This document shows, in pieces, positions 31,866 to 45,673 of a stretch of 64,000 nt of DNA (position 1 is its first letter; the number at the start of each line of letters is the position of its first letter). The notes under the pieces are model-generated. The model was not told the DNA's origin, made no database searches, and saw only the letters and a list, made by a program, of their open reading frames with translations. The position numbers and the translations under genes are program-made. Origin of the DNA: Strongyloides papillosus (lineage: Eukaryota; Nematoda; Chromadorea; Rhabditida; Strongyloididae); NCBI GenBank assembly GCA_005656395.1, contig SRSI01000056.1, positions 1 to 64,000 of the forward strand. The letters run 5' to 3'.

Positions 31866-32353
31866 TAAAAGGCAAAGAGTAAATTTTGGGATAATGTTTT
31901 TTCCATGGTTTTAGATAGTTCTTTGCATAAAAGAAAAGAGCTTCAGGTATAAATAATTAAAGTACAAATGAAACATTCGATAAGAGAAATGTATTCTTAC
32001 TAACTGAATATTGTTGTTAAAATCAATATACAAAAATAAAAAAAAATTATCCACTTAATAAAATCTATTAAATACCTTTTTTTTAAAAGTGTAATTTTTT
32101 TTATTTATTAAATATTTTTTCTTTATTTTTTACTTTACTTTGTGACTCACTTTACTAGAAATTTTGCTAAAGATTTGGTATTATTTTCTTATTAATAAAT
32201 ATAAAAATATTAAATTTTTTTACAGAAAAAAATAAATAATATTTTATTTAAAAATTATATATCACTGTAACAATAATTGTGAAACTAAAATTACAGATTT
32301 TGTTTTTGAGTGTGATCTTCAACAGCGATTTGAATTTCATTTTGATCAACTCC
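31866..32353. other. AT-rich flank of the tandem-exon gene
   Basis: No feature recognised apart from intron-like sequence related to the repeats upstream. Confidence 0.4.
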
Positions 32354-32382
32354 TTATAAACATTTTCCATACATTTCATCAG
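32354..32382 (-). pseudogene. Relic sixth repeat exon
   Basis: Acceptor TTTTTTTAG at 32383, then the same phase as the functional exons: DEMYGKCL followed by TAA. It resembles the start of the repeat exons (xDYxxxC). It lies beyond the stop of the gene at 33407, so it is a leftover of one more duplicated unit. Confidence 0.4.
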
Positions 32383-33406
32383 CTAAAAAAATTTGTAAAG
32401 AAAAGTCAAATTGTAGTTAATATTTTAGTTACAAAATTACCTGATCTATTAACTAATTAAATACACTAATGACCAGGGATCAAGTATAAGGCATAGTCAA
32501 AAAAATAAATGAGCTAAAAGACTTATAAAACCAATTAAAAAAATTAAAAACTATTATAAACTAACTTTTTTCTACATAAGGAACTATGATCGTGAGTGGC
32601 TTACTAAATTGAATATAAGTGATACTAAATACTAAAAATAAATCTTATTTAAAAAAGGTATTAGTTAAAAATTTTATTAGTTTATATAGCCCAATAATTT
32701 TTTTTATACTCATGACGTTTCTAAAACAGGTGAAGAAAAAATAATTTTACACTATTAATAAAACTCATAATAATTTCTTTTCATATAAGAAATAATATTT
32801 GTTTTATAAAAACACGTAAAGTACTAAAATTTATTGCATTATTTAGAATTATGATTTCATAACAGAACCTATGACAAAAAATTTCCATCTTTTTAGTTAA
32901 ATAATATATTATTACAATTATATACTAAGAACAATAAAGTTATTAATGCTTAATATAAAAAATGATTTTAACTTCTTATGTATTCATATAATATAAAACA
33001 AAGATAGTGTAAAAGCAATGGTGTAACATCAAAAATATGTATTAAAATTATCTCTGTAACCCCGACTTTAATAAACACAATATATGCTCTATTTATCTTA
33101 AAATATTTCTTAAAATCGAATAGTTTTTAAGATTTCTAGATCTATATGTAGATTATTGATAAAAAAAATCTATAAAACTGTGAAAAAATTAAAGTATTTA
33201 ATTAATGTTATAAAATTATTTATAGTAAATAGATGTTTTTTTTTATTTTTAATATTATTTTGTTTCTTTTTTACTAAAAAACTAATTTTTTCTTATATTT
33301 TTTTTAATTAATTAAAAAAACATTGATATTAAATAATAAATATTATTAATATAATATAATTTTATATTAAATATTGCCAAATTAATTTTTTTATTACAAC
33401 TTACGG

Positions 33407-36400
33407 TTAATAAATCCGTATTGGATATTTGATTTTTAAACCACATAATTGATCATATACAGAAGCTTAAAATAAACTATATAAAAATGGAATTAAAGTA
33501 TAATTTTTTAGTCAGACAATTACCAGAGTTATTAATACTTTAACACATTGTTGGCAGCCTGTGAAATATGATATACAGTCAAAAAAAGTAAAAGAACTAA
33601 AAGACTATATAAAACAACTTAAAATAATTAATAAAGTAATATAGACTAATACTATTTTTTCCCCAAATATAATCATGGTCATCTATAAATTAATAATTAG
33701 AGCATAAGTGAAATTAGTTAATAATATAAATTGAATATTTTTAAGCTATTAATTAAAAAGTTATTTACGTATATACTAAATATATTTTTTCTGCCTTATA
33801 AAATGTCATTAAAATAGATAGAAAAAAAGTTTTTTATTATTAATGAAAATCATAATAGTTACTTTTCTTTTTAAGAAATTTTCATTTGTTTAGTAAAAAT
33901 ACCTTTAGTGTAAATATTTTGTAAATTATTTAAAATTACGATTACGTAACAAAAGCTATGATAAAAGTTTTCGTCTTTTTAGATAAATAATAACATATTA
34001 CTACTTTTATAAGGTAAGAACAGTAAAGTTACTAGTGTTTTAACATAAAAAAATACTTTTAAGTTCTTATATACTCATATGATAAAATACAAAGTTAAAG
34101 TAAAAACAATGGTTCTACAACAAAAATATGTATTCAAATTATTTTTGTCACCTTGAGTTTAGTAGACACCTAATAAATGTTCTTTTTATCTAAAGATATT
34201 GCCTAAAAATCGACTAATTTTTAAGACTTGTAACTATGTGTATAGATTTTTGACAAAAATCTATAAAAGTGTGAAAAAATTAAAATATTTCAATATGTTA
34301 AAGAATTATCACATCCCAATAAATATTTTTTAGATTTTTAATATTGTTTTGTTTCCCTTTACATAAAATTAATTTTTTATTATTTTTGTATTTAATTAAT
34401 TAAATTAAAAATGTTATTAACAGAATAACATTTTTATATTAAATATTCCCAAATAAATTATTTTATTTAAACTTACATTCAAAAATAGAACAAGTAGCTT
34501 TTAAATCATTTAGTTTCACATCATATGATACTATAAAATCATAGTTTTCTACAAGATACATCGGATCATCAATTTTTTTTGGAAGACGTGTGAAAGATAG
34601 AAGATATAATTTTTGTTTTCTTTTTTGACTATGAATATTCCGATCAGTACAAAATTTTATAGAACTGACATAATGATATCTTATTTGATACCACTTAAAT
34701 GCACTTTTACATGTTGTATTTACTTCATTATAATCGGGAATTGGATATCCATCTTTATCAAGTTTTAGATGGCATTTTCTATTTCCTTCATTTTCTTAAA
34801 AAAATTAAATAAATAGTCGTACTGTAGTTAATTTTTTAGCTAGACAATTACATGAGCTACAAACTACTTTAACACAATGGCAACTGCGTATCTGATTATG
34901 AGACACAGTCAAAAAAAATCAAAAAACTATATAGCACTACTTAAAATCATCAATAAACTGGTATGGACTAATATTATTTTCTTCAAAAAAAAATCGTAAT
35001 CGTCAATAGGTTAATAATTAGAATAACAGTGACACTAAGTATAAATAAAAGAAATATTAATTGAAATTTTCATTATTGTATATGCCTAACAATTTTTCTT
35101 CATCTTTATATTGTTTTAAAAATAAATAAAAAAACTTTTTTCCATTAATAAAAGAAATAACATTAATTGTTTTTCATAGAAGAAATAAGCATTTATTTTG
35201 TAAAAATACCTAAAGTGTACTAATTTATTGCATTATTTAGAACTAAAATTCTATAACTGAACGTATGTAAAAAGTTTTTGTCTTCTTAGATAAATAATTA
35301 TATATTACCACATTAATGGTAAAGTGTTAAGATTTGTTTTTGTCGAACGAATAAAATGATTGTTATTATGATTATGTCATTATATATAAGTGTGAGATGG
35401 TAACTGTATATTATCTATTTGTTTTTATTTGTCATCAATAAACTTATTGTATTACTAATATCTTATATTATATACTAACAACAGTAAAGTTATTAGTGCT
35501 TAATATAAAAAGATAATTTAGAGTTCTTATGTACTAATATGATATAATAAAAGATTAACGTAGAAAAATGGTTCTACAAAAAATATGCATTAAAATCATC
35601 TCTATAACCCGACTTTAGTAAACACTTAATATATGCTGTATTTATCATAAAATATTGTCAAAAATTGAATATTTTTCAGACTTTTAGCTCTTTATTTAGA
35701 ATAGTAATAAAAAAGTCTTTTAAAAATGTTAAACAATAAAAAAATTGAATACGGTATAGAATTTTTATTTCTTAATAAATAATTTTCTATATTTTTATGT
35801 TAATTTGTCTCTTTGTAGTTTAGACTATCTTTTTCTAATTTTTATGTTTAATTAATTAAAAAAAAAAACTAATATTAACTGGTAAATATTATTAATATAT
35901 TTTAACTTTTTATTAAATATTTTCGAATAAATTTGTCTATTTAAACTTACGCTCAGGAAGTTTACAATCGAACTTTGTATTATTTTCTTTGACCCAAAAT
36001 TCTCGATAAATGCATTCATTTTTTGCTTTGTTGTTCTTTCTTTTAAATTGATATTCCAAAATTTTATAATTACCTAGTTTATAATTACTAAGGTATTTTA
36101 CTTCTAAATCTTTATTGAAAAAGATTCCAGGAAATGTTTTATTACATGTTTTGATTATATCATAATCATCAGGAATTATATACCCTTCTGAATCATATTT
36201 TGGCTTACATCGTTCAGAATAATCAGTATCTTAAAAATAAACTGTATAAAAAGTTGACTTGTATTTAATTTTTATGTCTGACTATTACTTGAGCTACTAA
36301 CTATTTTTAAGATCGACGACTACGGACCAAATATGGGCAGCTGTCAAAAAAAAATAAAACAACAAAAAGAGAACATAAAAACACTTTAAATCACTAATAA

Positions 36401-39400
36401 ATTAATTAAGACTAATATTATTTTTTTTCTCAAAAAAATCGTTGTCGTTAATGATTAAAAATTAAATATAATTAATACTAAATACCTTTAATAAAGAAAA
36501 AAATTAAAAATTTTACTATTGTATATAGCTTAATAATTTTTCCTTATATTTTTGATGCCTTAAAAATATATTAAAAAATTTTTTTCTCATTAATTAAAAA
36601 ATAATATCAATTTCTTTTATATAAAAAATAAACATTTTTTTTAAAAAATACATAAAGTATTAAAATTTATTGCATTATTTAGAATTACGATTTCATAACA
36701 GAACCTATGACAAAAAAAATTTTTTTTTCTCAGTTAAATAATGACATATTATCACATTTATACATTAAGAACATTAAAATTATTAGTGCTTAATATAAAG
36801 GATAATTTTAAATTCTTATGTATTCATATGATATAATAAAAAGTTAATGTAAAAACAACGACCTAGTATCTAAATTATGTATTAAAATTATCTCTGTAAC
36901 CCCAATTTTAATAAACACTTAAAACATGCTGTTTTTATCTTAAAATATTACTTAAAGTCGAATAGTTTTTAAGACTTTTAGCTCTTTGTGTAGACTATTA
37001 ATAAAAAAATCTTATAAAACTGCTAAAAAATTAAACTATTTCAACATGTTATAAAATTATTATTTCCTAATAGATATTTTTTTAGATTTCGAATATTAAT
37101 TTGTTTCTTTGTACTTAAAATTAATTTTTTTACAATTGTTGTGTTTAAACTATTTAGAAAAAACTTTGATAATAATTAATAAATGTTACTGATATATTTT
37201 AATTTTTTATTAAATATTCCCAAATAGATTTTTCTATTTTAACTTACAGTAAGGAATCATACAAACACTCATATTACTTCCATTTGTAATCCAATATTCT
37301 CGATAATAACAATTATTTTTATTTTTTATCTCTCTAATTTTATATTCCACAACTGTAACACCTGGTAGTTCATAATAACCAATGTTTTCTACATTTAAAT
37401 CATGAATGCGAAGACGTTCAGGTAATTTTTGATTATTTTTACATTTTGTGATTACATCAATATCACTAGGAATTGTATATCCTTTTGAATCAACTTTTTT
37501 AGTACACATCTTGTAATAGTTATTATCTTAAAAATAAACTGTATAAAAAGTCAAGTTGTATTTGATTTTTTAGTTAGACAAATACCTAAACTATCAACTA
37601 TTTAAACACATTAAAAACCACGTATCGAGTATGAGGTATAGTCAAAAAAAAATAAAAAAAAAAACTAAGAGACTTTATAAAACCACTTAAAAAATTAACA
37701 AACTAATATAGACTAATATTATTTTTTTTTTAAAAAATAACTATAGTTGTCAATGAATTAATAATTAAAATTTAAGTGACGCTAATTAATAATCTAAATT
37801 AAATATGTTAAAGTTATTGATCAAAAAATTTATTTACGTGTAAGCTAAATAATCTTTTTTCTTACATGATGTTTTAAAAATAGATAGGAAAAAAAAAGTA
37901 ATTTCCCACTATTTACAAAAATCATATTAATTGTTTTTCTTATAAAAAAAATTACATATGTTTTATAAAAATATCTAAAGTGTAAAAATTTATTATATTA
38001 TTTTAGTATTACGATCTTATAACAGAATTTCTGATAAATAATTTTTATATTCATAAATACAATATGGTATAATATCACATTTGTATGATAAGAACAAAAG
38101 CTTTAGTGATGTTTTAATATGAAAAAATAATTTAAAGTTTTATATATTCACATAATATATTACAAAGTTAAAGTAAAAACAATGGTACTATAACAAAAAT
38201 ATGTGTTTAAATAATCTCTGCCACCCCGATTTTAGTAGATACTTAACATATGATTTCTTTACCCAAAAAAATTATCTAAAAATTAGTTATTTATTTAAAG
38301 ATTCTTATATTTATATGTTCATTATTGGTAAAAAAAAATCTATGAAACAGTAAAAAAATTTAAGTATTTTAATATGTTATAGAATTTTTATTCTAGAGTA
38401 AATGTTTCTTTTAGATTTTTAATATACATTTTTTTTACTTAGAATTATTTTTTCTAATTGTTGTGCTTAATTAATTTAAAAAATCATTGATATTAACTAG
38501 TAAATATTATTGGGATAATATAATTTTATATTAAATATTCACTAATAAAATATTTTGTTTAAACTTACTAATTTTATAAGAACATTTCAAAGTTGAATTA
38601 TTTAGGGTTGATGTAAAATCAAAGTAAAGTATTTTTTGTAAATCATAATTGTCATGATTTTTCGGAGATAAAAATTTAAACTGAATATTATATTTTCTTT
38701 CATTATTATTATGAGATAGTCCTATTACATCTGTTTCCCAGAAGTAATAATTTTTAAAATATAATTTTAACTTTTCGTCACATTCACATACTTCTTTTAC
38801 AATACTATTAGTTAAACATGGCCATCCATGTTTATCAAATTTTGTCGGACAATAATCTTTCAACGATTTACCTTAAAATAAACTGTATAAAAAGTCGAGT
38901 TAAAGAAGACGGTGGACATTCACTTGTTTATGGTTACCTAAACTTTTTCTTTTTTTTTAAATGCCATTTCGCTTGCCCATAGGTTATCCATGGACAAGCG
39001 AAATAATAAAAAATTTTTTTCATACAAAATTTGGGCAAGCAATTTTTTCTAAGTTCCATTCGTAGACTGTTTATATTCATTCCCTATATGCGGTGATTCA
39101 TGACAGCAACGCATTCTTCTGGAATGCAATGCTCTAGGTTTATAAAAAAAATGAATGAAACTGGTATGTATTTTTCGAAAAAGTCATAAAAAATGGGTAG
39201 TTATACTATGAAACTATGTTAATACAAAATAAAAAAAAATGTCTTTTCGCTTGTCCATAATTTGTATGTTGTAAAAAATTGCTGTTTCGCTAACCATGAA
39301 TAAGTCAGAACTTTAAAAATGCCATTTCGCTTACCCATGGACAAGCGAATGTCATTTCCTCCTTACCTTGAATTTCAACTGCTTTATTACTTAGAATATA

Positions 39401-39460
39401 AATGATATTAATTAATAAGAATAAATTGAATTTACCAAAGCTATTAATATTAAATTTCAT
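33407..39460 (-). CDS. Secreted protein with four tandem Cys domains (443 aa, 6 exons)
   Basis: Exons 39460-39367, 38871-38569, 37526-37248, 36229-35951, 34794-34477, 33465-33407; every internal exon is phase 1-1 and the sum gives 443 residues without a stop. Exon 1 encodes a hydrophobic signal-type start (FGKFNLFLLINIIYIL). Exons 2-5 each carry one domain of 93-106 residues opening with a C-x-K-(F/Y/L/V)-D-x-x-G-(Y/W)-x-I-P pattern (CKPKYDSEGYIIPD, CHLKLDKDGYPIPD, CTKKVDSKGYTIPS), a second Cys about 20 residues on, and one or two Cys near the end; domains 3 and 4 have C-x-Y-R-E-(F/Y)-W. This recalls sushi/CCP modules but the spacing is not convincing. The terminal exon is a truncated repeat ending IKYPIRIY*. 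Introns of about 1.0-1.2 kb are themselves similar, so exon plus intron units were duplicated. Likely an extracellular binding protein. Confidence 0.65.
35325..35465. mobile_element. Short insertion in a duplicated intron
   Basis: The other intron copies run straight from the ATATTA(C/T)(C/T)AC part to the AACAGTAAAGTTA part. Here about 140 bp intervene, with ATTATATATAAGTG and CAATAAACTT in LTR-like order. No clear target duplication. Confidence 0.35.
38940..39360. repeat. Cluster of short CGCTTG-containing inverted motifs
   Basis: In intron 1 of the 443-aa gene the motif TTTCGCTTG(C/T)CCAT occurs in both orientations: 38965-38982 with its complement at 38985-39003, again at 39243-39260 and as a hairpin pair at 39325-39350 (CGCTTACCCATGGACAAGCG). 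These patches are far more GC-rich than the intron. Possibly a small foldback element; function unknown. Confidence 0.5.
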
Positions 39461-41570
39461 TATTGTATATTGCTAAATGATTTTTTTTTATCTTTATATA
39501 GTAAAAATCTTTGAAATTTATGCTGCATAATATGAAAATTAAATATTTAAGAATAGTTTATCTAAATATTTTTTAATAATAATATTTTATTCCATAAATG
39601 TTTTCGATAGAAAAACTTTAATGTTGTAGTATTCTTTCAAACACTTTTTACAAGTGTTATAGAAGCTTTATTATAAATTAAAAATTTCTTACAGAGTTTT
39701 ACAAATATAATTTTTCACTTTTAAACATTATTAATTTTTCTTATACTTAGAGTAAAATTTTGTTTTATACTTATTTTATAGATTAAACCGATAATATCTT
39801 TAGTCTTTAATTTCAGTTAAAGTTTTGGTTTAACTGCATCTCTTAATTTTTAAACTTTCTCTTTGTATTTCAATTAATATGACTTTTTCATATGAAAAAT
39901 TATTAACATGATTTATCTTAATATTAAAAGTTACTTTTTTTATGTATCATTCTGAAATAAAATACATAATAATGTCTATTAACACAATTATGCAATTGCC
40001 GTAAAAAAAACAAAATAATAATTTTTAGCAGAAAGTTCGATTTCCAAAAATAATTAAAGCATAACAAGAAATTACAAAAAAAGTTTTATCAGTAGAGTAA
40101 ATAAAGCTTTATTGAATCATTATAATTTCATTTACAGAACTGATTTTGAAAAAATATAATTAGTCACACTAAAAAATTCTTTAAACATATATATTTTTTT
40201 TGAATACAAAAAAATTTCTTATACTTTTATTAATAACAGGTTGTGTTATAAAAAGATAATTTAATTGTATGCAGAAATTTCTATCATTAAGAGTTGGAAA
40301 CTATATTTTGACTGTGTTTGTAATTTTTTAATGCTTAATAAATATTATGTGGCTTGCATTGTGTATATTTGCAACACATATTTATAATATTTTAAGTAAA
40401 AAACATCGTGTATTTGAAAAAACAAATTGGAATAATGAATAGTAATAGCATTTTTATAATTTTACTAAAATTAAAGAGTTTACCTAAAGATAAAAATGAA
40501 TTCAAATATTTGATAATATTTCATTTAATTTTTTTTCACATAAATTGTTTTTTATTAATAATTATAAAAAGTATTTAAAAACAACTAATGTATTTGAAAA
40601 ACTATTTTCTAATACGAAACAATAAAAACATTATTTGTGGACATACTATGATTTGACTTCAAAGTCACTATAAGATATAATGAACTTGGTTTTTATAATT
40701 AAACTATGATAATTTGAAAAATGTATTAAGATACATGATGTTTTAAAAAATTCGTGGCTATTAATCTTAACAACAGCAATTATGTATTTATTAAATCAAA
40801 AAATAGAATGTTGTCTAACTTTTTGAATTTTTAACAAATTATTTGATTTTTTGATTGAACACTTTGCAATCTCAGATGTCCATAGAGAATTTCTCCCAGA
40901 TTTCTAATTACAAAAACAATTTAAGATTCAAAGGGAGTTTTATAAATACACGAAAAATTGCAAAATAAATTATATAATAGTTATCATAGCGTGTTCCTAT
41001 ATTCCATGTTCAGAAGATTTTTAGACGATTGCACAATTGCCTATAACGCACAGTATTTTTAGACAACAACTTATTATTTGTTGAATTTTGCAGAAAAATT
41101 AATTTACATTGGATTGGTAATCAAAATTAATTTTCTAAATTATCTAAAAATTTAAATATTTTTTTTCATACGATAGAAAATTAACTGTAAGCGAGAAATG
41201 ATCTTTTAGGGCGAAAAATGAACTTTTTTCCTATGTGGTACTTTTCCGTTTTCTTCCCATCTCCCTCAACTATATAATCACTGTTAGTGAATTTAAATAT
41301 TTTTTTGGTAACCAGCAGAGGGCACAATCTATTGCTGAGCACTTATATACTTAAGTGCTTTAAACTTTACAAATTTCACGCTTTAAAAATTAAAACTAAT
41401 TAACTATTTTATATTAATTTTAACTTGTATTTGTATATTTATAAGTAAAAAAAATAATATTGCAATATTTTATTAAAAATCTGTTTATTTTTTAATTGTT
41501 CCCCAATTACTGTTATTTTTCCTAACAAACTATACAAAAACGTGTCCAAAAAAGTAATGTTTTTTAAATA
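39461..41570. other. Gene-free AT-rich stretch
   Basis: No frame, RNA gene or paired ends recognised over 2.1 kb. It contains the promoter region of the 443-aa gene, but no clear TATA box was found. Confidence 0.4.
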
Positions 41571-42484
41571 TTAGGTTGGTGCATAAATAATGGCCGCGGA
41601 AAGAAAAAATGAATTAAGACAATATTTCTTTAAGTTTATGTTAAGTAAATTAATCAAAAATATATCCGTTAGAATCTACGCATTTTTCTCAACATTCTTA
41701 CAGCTTTTGAATCCCCGTTTTTTAAGATTCACGACTTTTGGATTTAATGAAGGTCACTGAAATCGCTTTCTGCCGACTCCTGATTTTTAAACAATTTATC
41801 CTTAAAAAATACATCCAAATACTCAAACAAATCGGAAATTGTAAGAAAGAGATCAGGGAAGTATGGAGGGTAAGATAGAGCCCCATATTTTAATTCATCA
41901 AGTTTTTTTAATACTAGTTTTGAAAAATGGCATCTTATCCTATCATTCTATAATATTGTGTTATTTCTATTTTTAAAGTCGGAAGATTTATTTTAGTTTT
42001 TCATTTACTTCCTTAAGCTTATCTCAATATATTTTAACTCTCTTGGTTACTGCTTTAGATTTAGCTCGACAATCTTCCATTAATTCTGAGTATTAGTAGT
42101 AAAAGGTTCTCTTTTACCCTCTTCATTATTGAGATCAAAATTAACCCCTTGGAATTTCTCAAACCACCGGCGCAAATAGCGTTCAAAAGTTTACCCTTCC
42201 CCCTATGCATTCACTTTATTTCGATATGCTTCAACCCTATTACATCTAAGTTTGAACTCATGTAAGAAAATTAGCTGTAATTCCCTTTTTGACAACATCT
42301 TTAAGATTGGACATAACTTTTTTAAAATTAATTTTAAAATCGAGGTAATATGCAAAATATTATCAGGGCAAGTCCCTCTACATTTCTATATGAAGACTGT
42401 CTTAATATGAATTTATTTATTTTAATTTTTTACAATAGAAAGTTGTAGTAAGAATTTGCGGCCATTATTTATGCACCAACCTAA
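41571..42484 (-). mobile_element. Deleted mariner, irritans-like (914 bp)
   Basis: TIRs TTAGGTTGGTGCATAAATAA and its complement, flanked by TA (41569-41570, 42485-42486). GGTTGGTGCA(A/T)AA is the known irritans-type start. On the minus strand the second HTH survives as a W-F-x-K-F block (RRWFEKFQGVNFDLNNEE). Internal deletion and many stops. Confidence 0.8.
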
Positions 42485-44537
42485 TATAACTTGACTACTA
42501 ATAGACCAAAAGTCTTGAGACTCATTTTCCTTTTTAAATTAGAGAAAACACATTTTTTACAACCACCTGAGTTAATTCTATAGAACAATTTTTCCACTAT
42601 ATTCACAATATTCATATGGCATTGCACATTCTTGTTACAAAAGTTAAAATATATTTATTGCTTGTTGATTTGTTTGATTGTAAAATAAAAGTATATAGAA
42701 ATAATACATAAAAATATTATTTGAATTTAAATCAATATAAAAGAATTGCAGAAATTTTAATAATTTCCGTAAAAATAACTGTAATGGAAGTACATATCAG
42801 GATTTATTTCTTGTAAACTTAAAGAATAATCTTAATTATTTTTTTAAACACAATAATTTAAAAATCTTATTTATAAAAAAATTCAAAGAAATATTTCTCA
42901 AAATTGAAAATACTATTTTTCCGCCAATTTCCTTGTCTTACAGCTTTCTTATACATTTCTAGAAAAACTTTACGTCAATATTTCTACGCCAAAAATATGA
43001 AACAAATTTTATCATTATTTTTTATTCAAATGTTGATTCTAGAAAATGCGTATTGTTTAGGAAAAAACATTTTTTACAAAATCTATCATTGTTTTTATAA
43101 ATAAATCACTTTCCGTATGCTATTTTTTTCATAAATAATATTTTTAAAACAAATTACATTAAAAAATATGAGAAATATTTAAATTAATATTTATTTACAG
43201 AACATGTATAGAAAAATCACATTTTAATAATTTTTATTTCATATTAAAAGAGTTTGTTTTACAAACTCGATAAATGTGCTACTGCAAATTCAATAAAAAT
43301 GTTAAATTTGTTACGGTTGACTATGCACAAATTTATACTGTTTGCAGTGCAAACGTAGCATTTTTGGAGTTTACCTTTTCCGTGCAAAAATACCCATTAT
43401 ACTGTTTTAGTAATAAAGTAAAACAAATATTATTTTTGTAGCATTTATTATACAAACTGACATTAGTAATATTAAAAAAATATTTATATATAAAGTGTAA
43501 CTGATTTTGTCGGCAGTTGACGCATTATATCAACTACCTATGAAAATTTTCATAACATATAAATTTTAATATAAAAAATTAATATATATCGTTAAAATTG
43601 TAAAATGATTGTCTTATTATCATATAATAAATTTATCAGTTTATTTTCAATATGACCACGAGCCAGAAGCTGATGGAGCTGATGGCTGACAGATTTGTTA
43701 GTTTTTTACTTAAAAATTTTAGCAATATTAATAAATGATAAATTCACGAATACATTTTTAACAAGGAGGCATTTTTGAAATTTCTCAAAGATTAAGAGAT
43801 TCTTTCAAGAAAACCGTTGTGAAATAAGCTACAGGACAACGACAACTTTTCTGGATAAAGAAGACATTAATGTGTATTAGAAGAAGGGATAACAGATGCG
43901 TTTCTTAATACAAATATCTCATCATTCTTGTTGGTATAAAGAAAAAATTAGGGAGAACAAAAAAATCTGATTAAAACATTTTGCAACAAACAATTGTATC
44001 ATTTTCTATAGTCTAAAACGGGTGTTCAAAACAACACAATTTAAAGAATTTACACCGTTTATAAGATTCTGATTTCGAGAGACGACGAACAAAGAAAAAC
44101 AGTTGATTATGGGAGTCTGTTTTGCACTAATGAGTTATAAAATCTTAACCGAGCTTCTAAAAGCTTTAAGAGTAGTCACTTTTTTTAAAATACAAAAAAA
44201 CTATATTTTATTAAATTATAACATACAAAAGTAAATAAGTTACCAGGAGAAATAAATTTCCATAAGTAGATTATTGATGAAAAAATAAAAACACTTTAAT
44301 ACGTTATAAAATTCTTTATTTTGGATTAATTTCTTTAAATTTTTCAGTTTATTTTATTCTTCTTTTCATTATACATATAATTATTTTTTCTTATTTAATA
44401 AAACATTATTTGTATGTATTTTACGAAAATTCTAATATGTAAGAAATACATAAAAATAAACTATAAAAACAATTTTAAAAGTTTTTAAACTAGAAATACG
44501 ATGTTTTAAAAATTGTTCTTTATATAATTATTTTTTA
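42485..44537. other. Gene-free AT-rich stretch
   Basis: A few short frames (for example 42997-43104 and 43652-43730) have no support from homology or splice structure. 43270-43370 contains a loose inverted repeat (AAATGTGCTACTGCAAA versus TTTGCAGTGCAAACGTAGCA). Confidence 0.35.
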
Positions 44538-45671
44538 CACACAGAGAAAATCTCATCATTTTCTTCCCCAAAAACATTATTCAAATTTAATTATTTATAT
44601 CATTTTGTTCCCTATTCAATCATTTTCTTTTCTGTCCAACAATTTTTTCTCTGAAAACTTTCATTTTAAATATAATTAATTTAAAATGTTATTTTGTTAA
44701 TATTATATTTTTACATTTAATAGTTTAACATAGACAAACAATTAAAGTATAAAACATTTCAGACTAACATACTTTTGAAGATTACTACTATATTTTTTAA
44801 ATAATTAATTAAAAATCAAAGAAAAATGTCCGGTAATTTTTTGTTAATCATTTTTTTTATTGTTAGATAGATTATATATTTCAAAAGCTTATGTGTGACA
44901 ATTTATTTTGTTTGAGCAATAGAATATCAATAACTGTATTAAAATAAGTTGTTTAATTCTGATCTTGGATTTATATGTATAAAACAAGCCAAGCTAACTG
45001 GAGAGTATAACAATATAAATTTTTACGAAGAGTAAAGAAATTATAACACTCAGAGATGTGATAATATTAAAAAAGTTATAAAAAATGAACTTTATAAAAA
45101 TGTCCATATCTATACTCTGATTATTTATAAATTTTATATTAAAATAAAAAATTTCTTCATATATGAATAAGATTAAGCTTTACAATAATTTATTTCAAAT
45201 GTAAATATATAATGTTTAATTATTATGACCAATGATAAAGAATATATTTCAAATAAAAATATTTATAGTTTTAAATCGCATATTGATATAAATTTGTATC
45301 AAAAAAATTTTTTTGATTTCCTTCTCAATAAATAAATTGTTTAACAATACTTTTATTTCTTTAAATTATCACTTAAAATCTTATAAATTTTAGCCAAAAT
45401 ATCAAAAAAAAAAAAATACTAAATAATTAAATTATTTCCAAATAATATTAATTCATATTGTACATTTTTTTTATTTGTAAATAAAAACTATTTTCTAATT
45501 ATTGTAAGTTATATTGTTATTAAAATATTCTATGATCAAATTAACTTATGATTTTAAAAATAAAAAAAATATACATTCAAGGAAAAAAACGATTTTTTAG
45601 GAAATAAAAATAATTTTTTAAGAAGGAAAATGATTTTTTAGGGAAAATAATGATGAGATTGTCTCTGTGTG
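44538..45671. mobile_element. MITE with CACACAGAGA ends (1.13 kb)
   Basis: Left end CACACAGAGAAAATCTCATC, right end the complement of CACACAGAGACAATCTCATC. TA on both sides (44536-44537, 45672-45673). Near the right end AT(G/A)ATTTTTTAGG repeats several times as subterminal motifs. No transposase frame. Confidence 0.7.
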
Positions 45672-45673
45672 TA

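Noticed and set aside
33407..38871. Definite assignment of the repeat exons as sushi/CCP domains
   Set aside because: Phase 1-1 exons and a W between late cysteines fit, but cysteine number and spacing vary between modules and do not match the CCP pattern well.
42997..43104. 35-codon ORF with signal-like start (KQILSLFFIQMLILENAY)
   Set aside because: AT-rich codons such as TTT and ATT make hydrophobic starts by chance; no splice sites, promoter box or paralogue support it.
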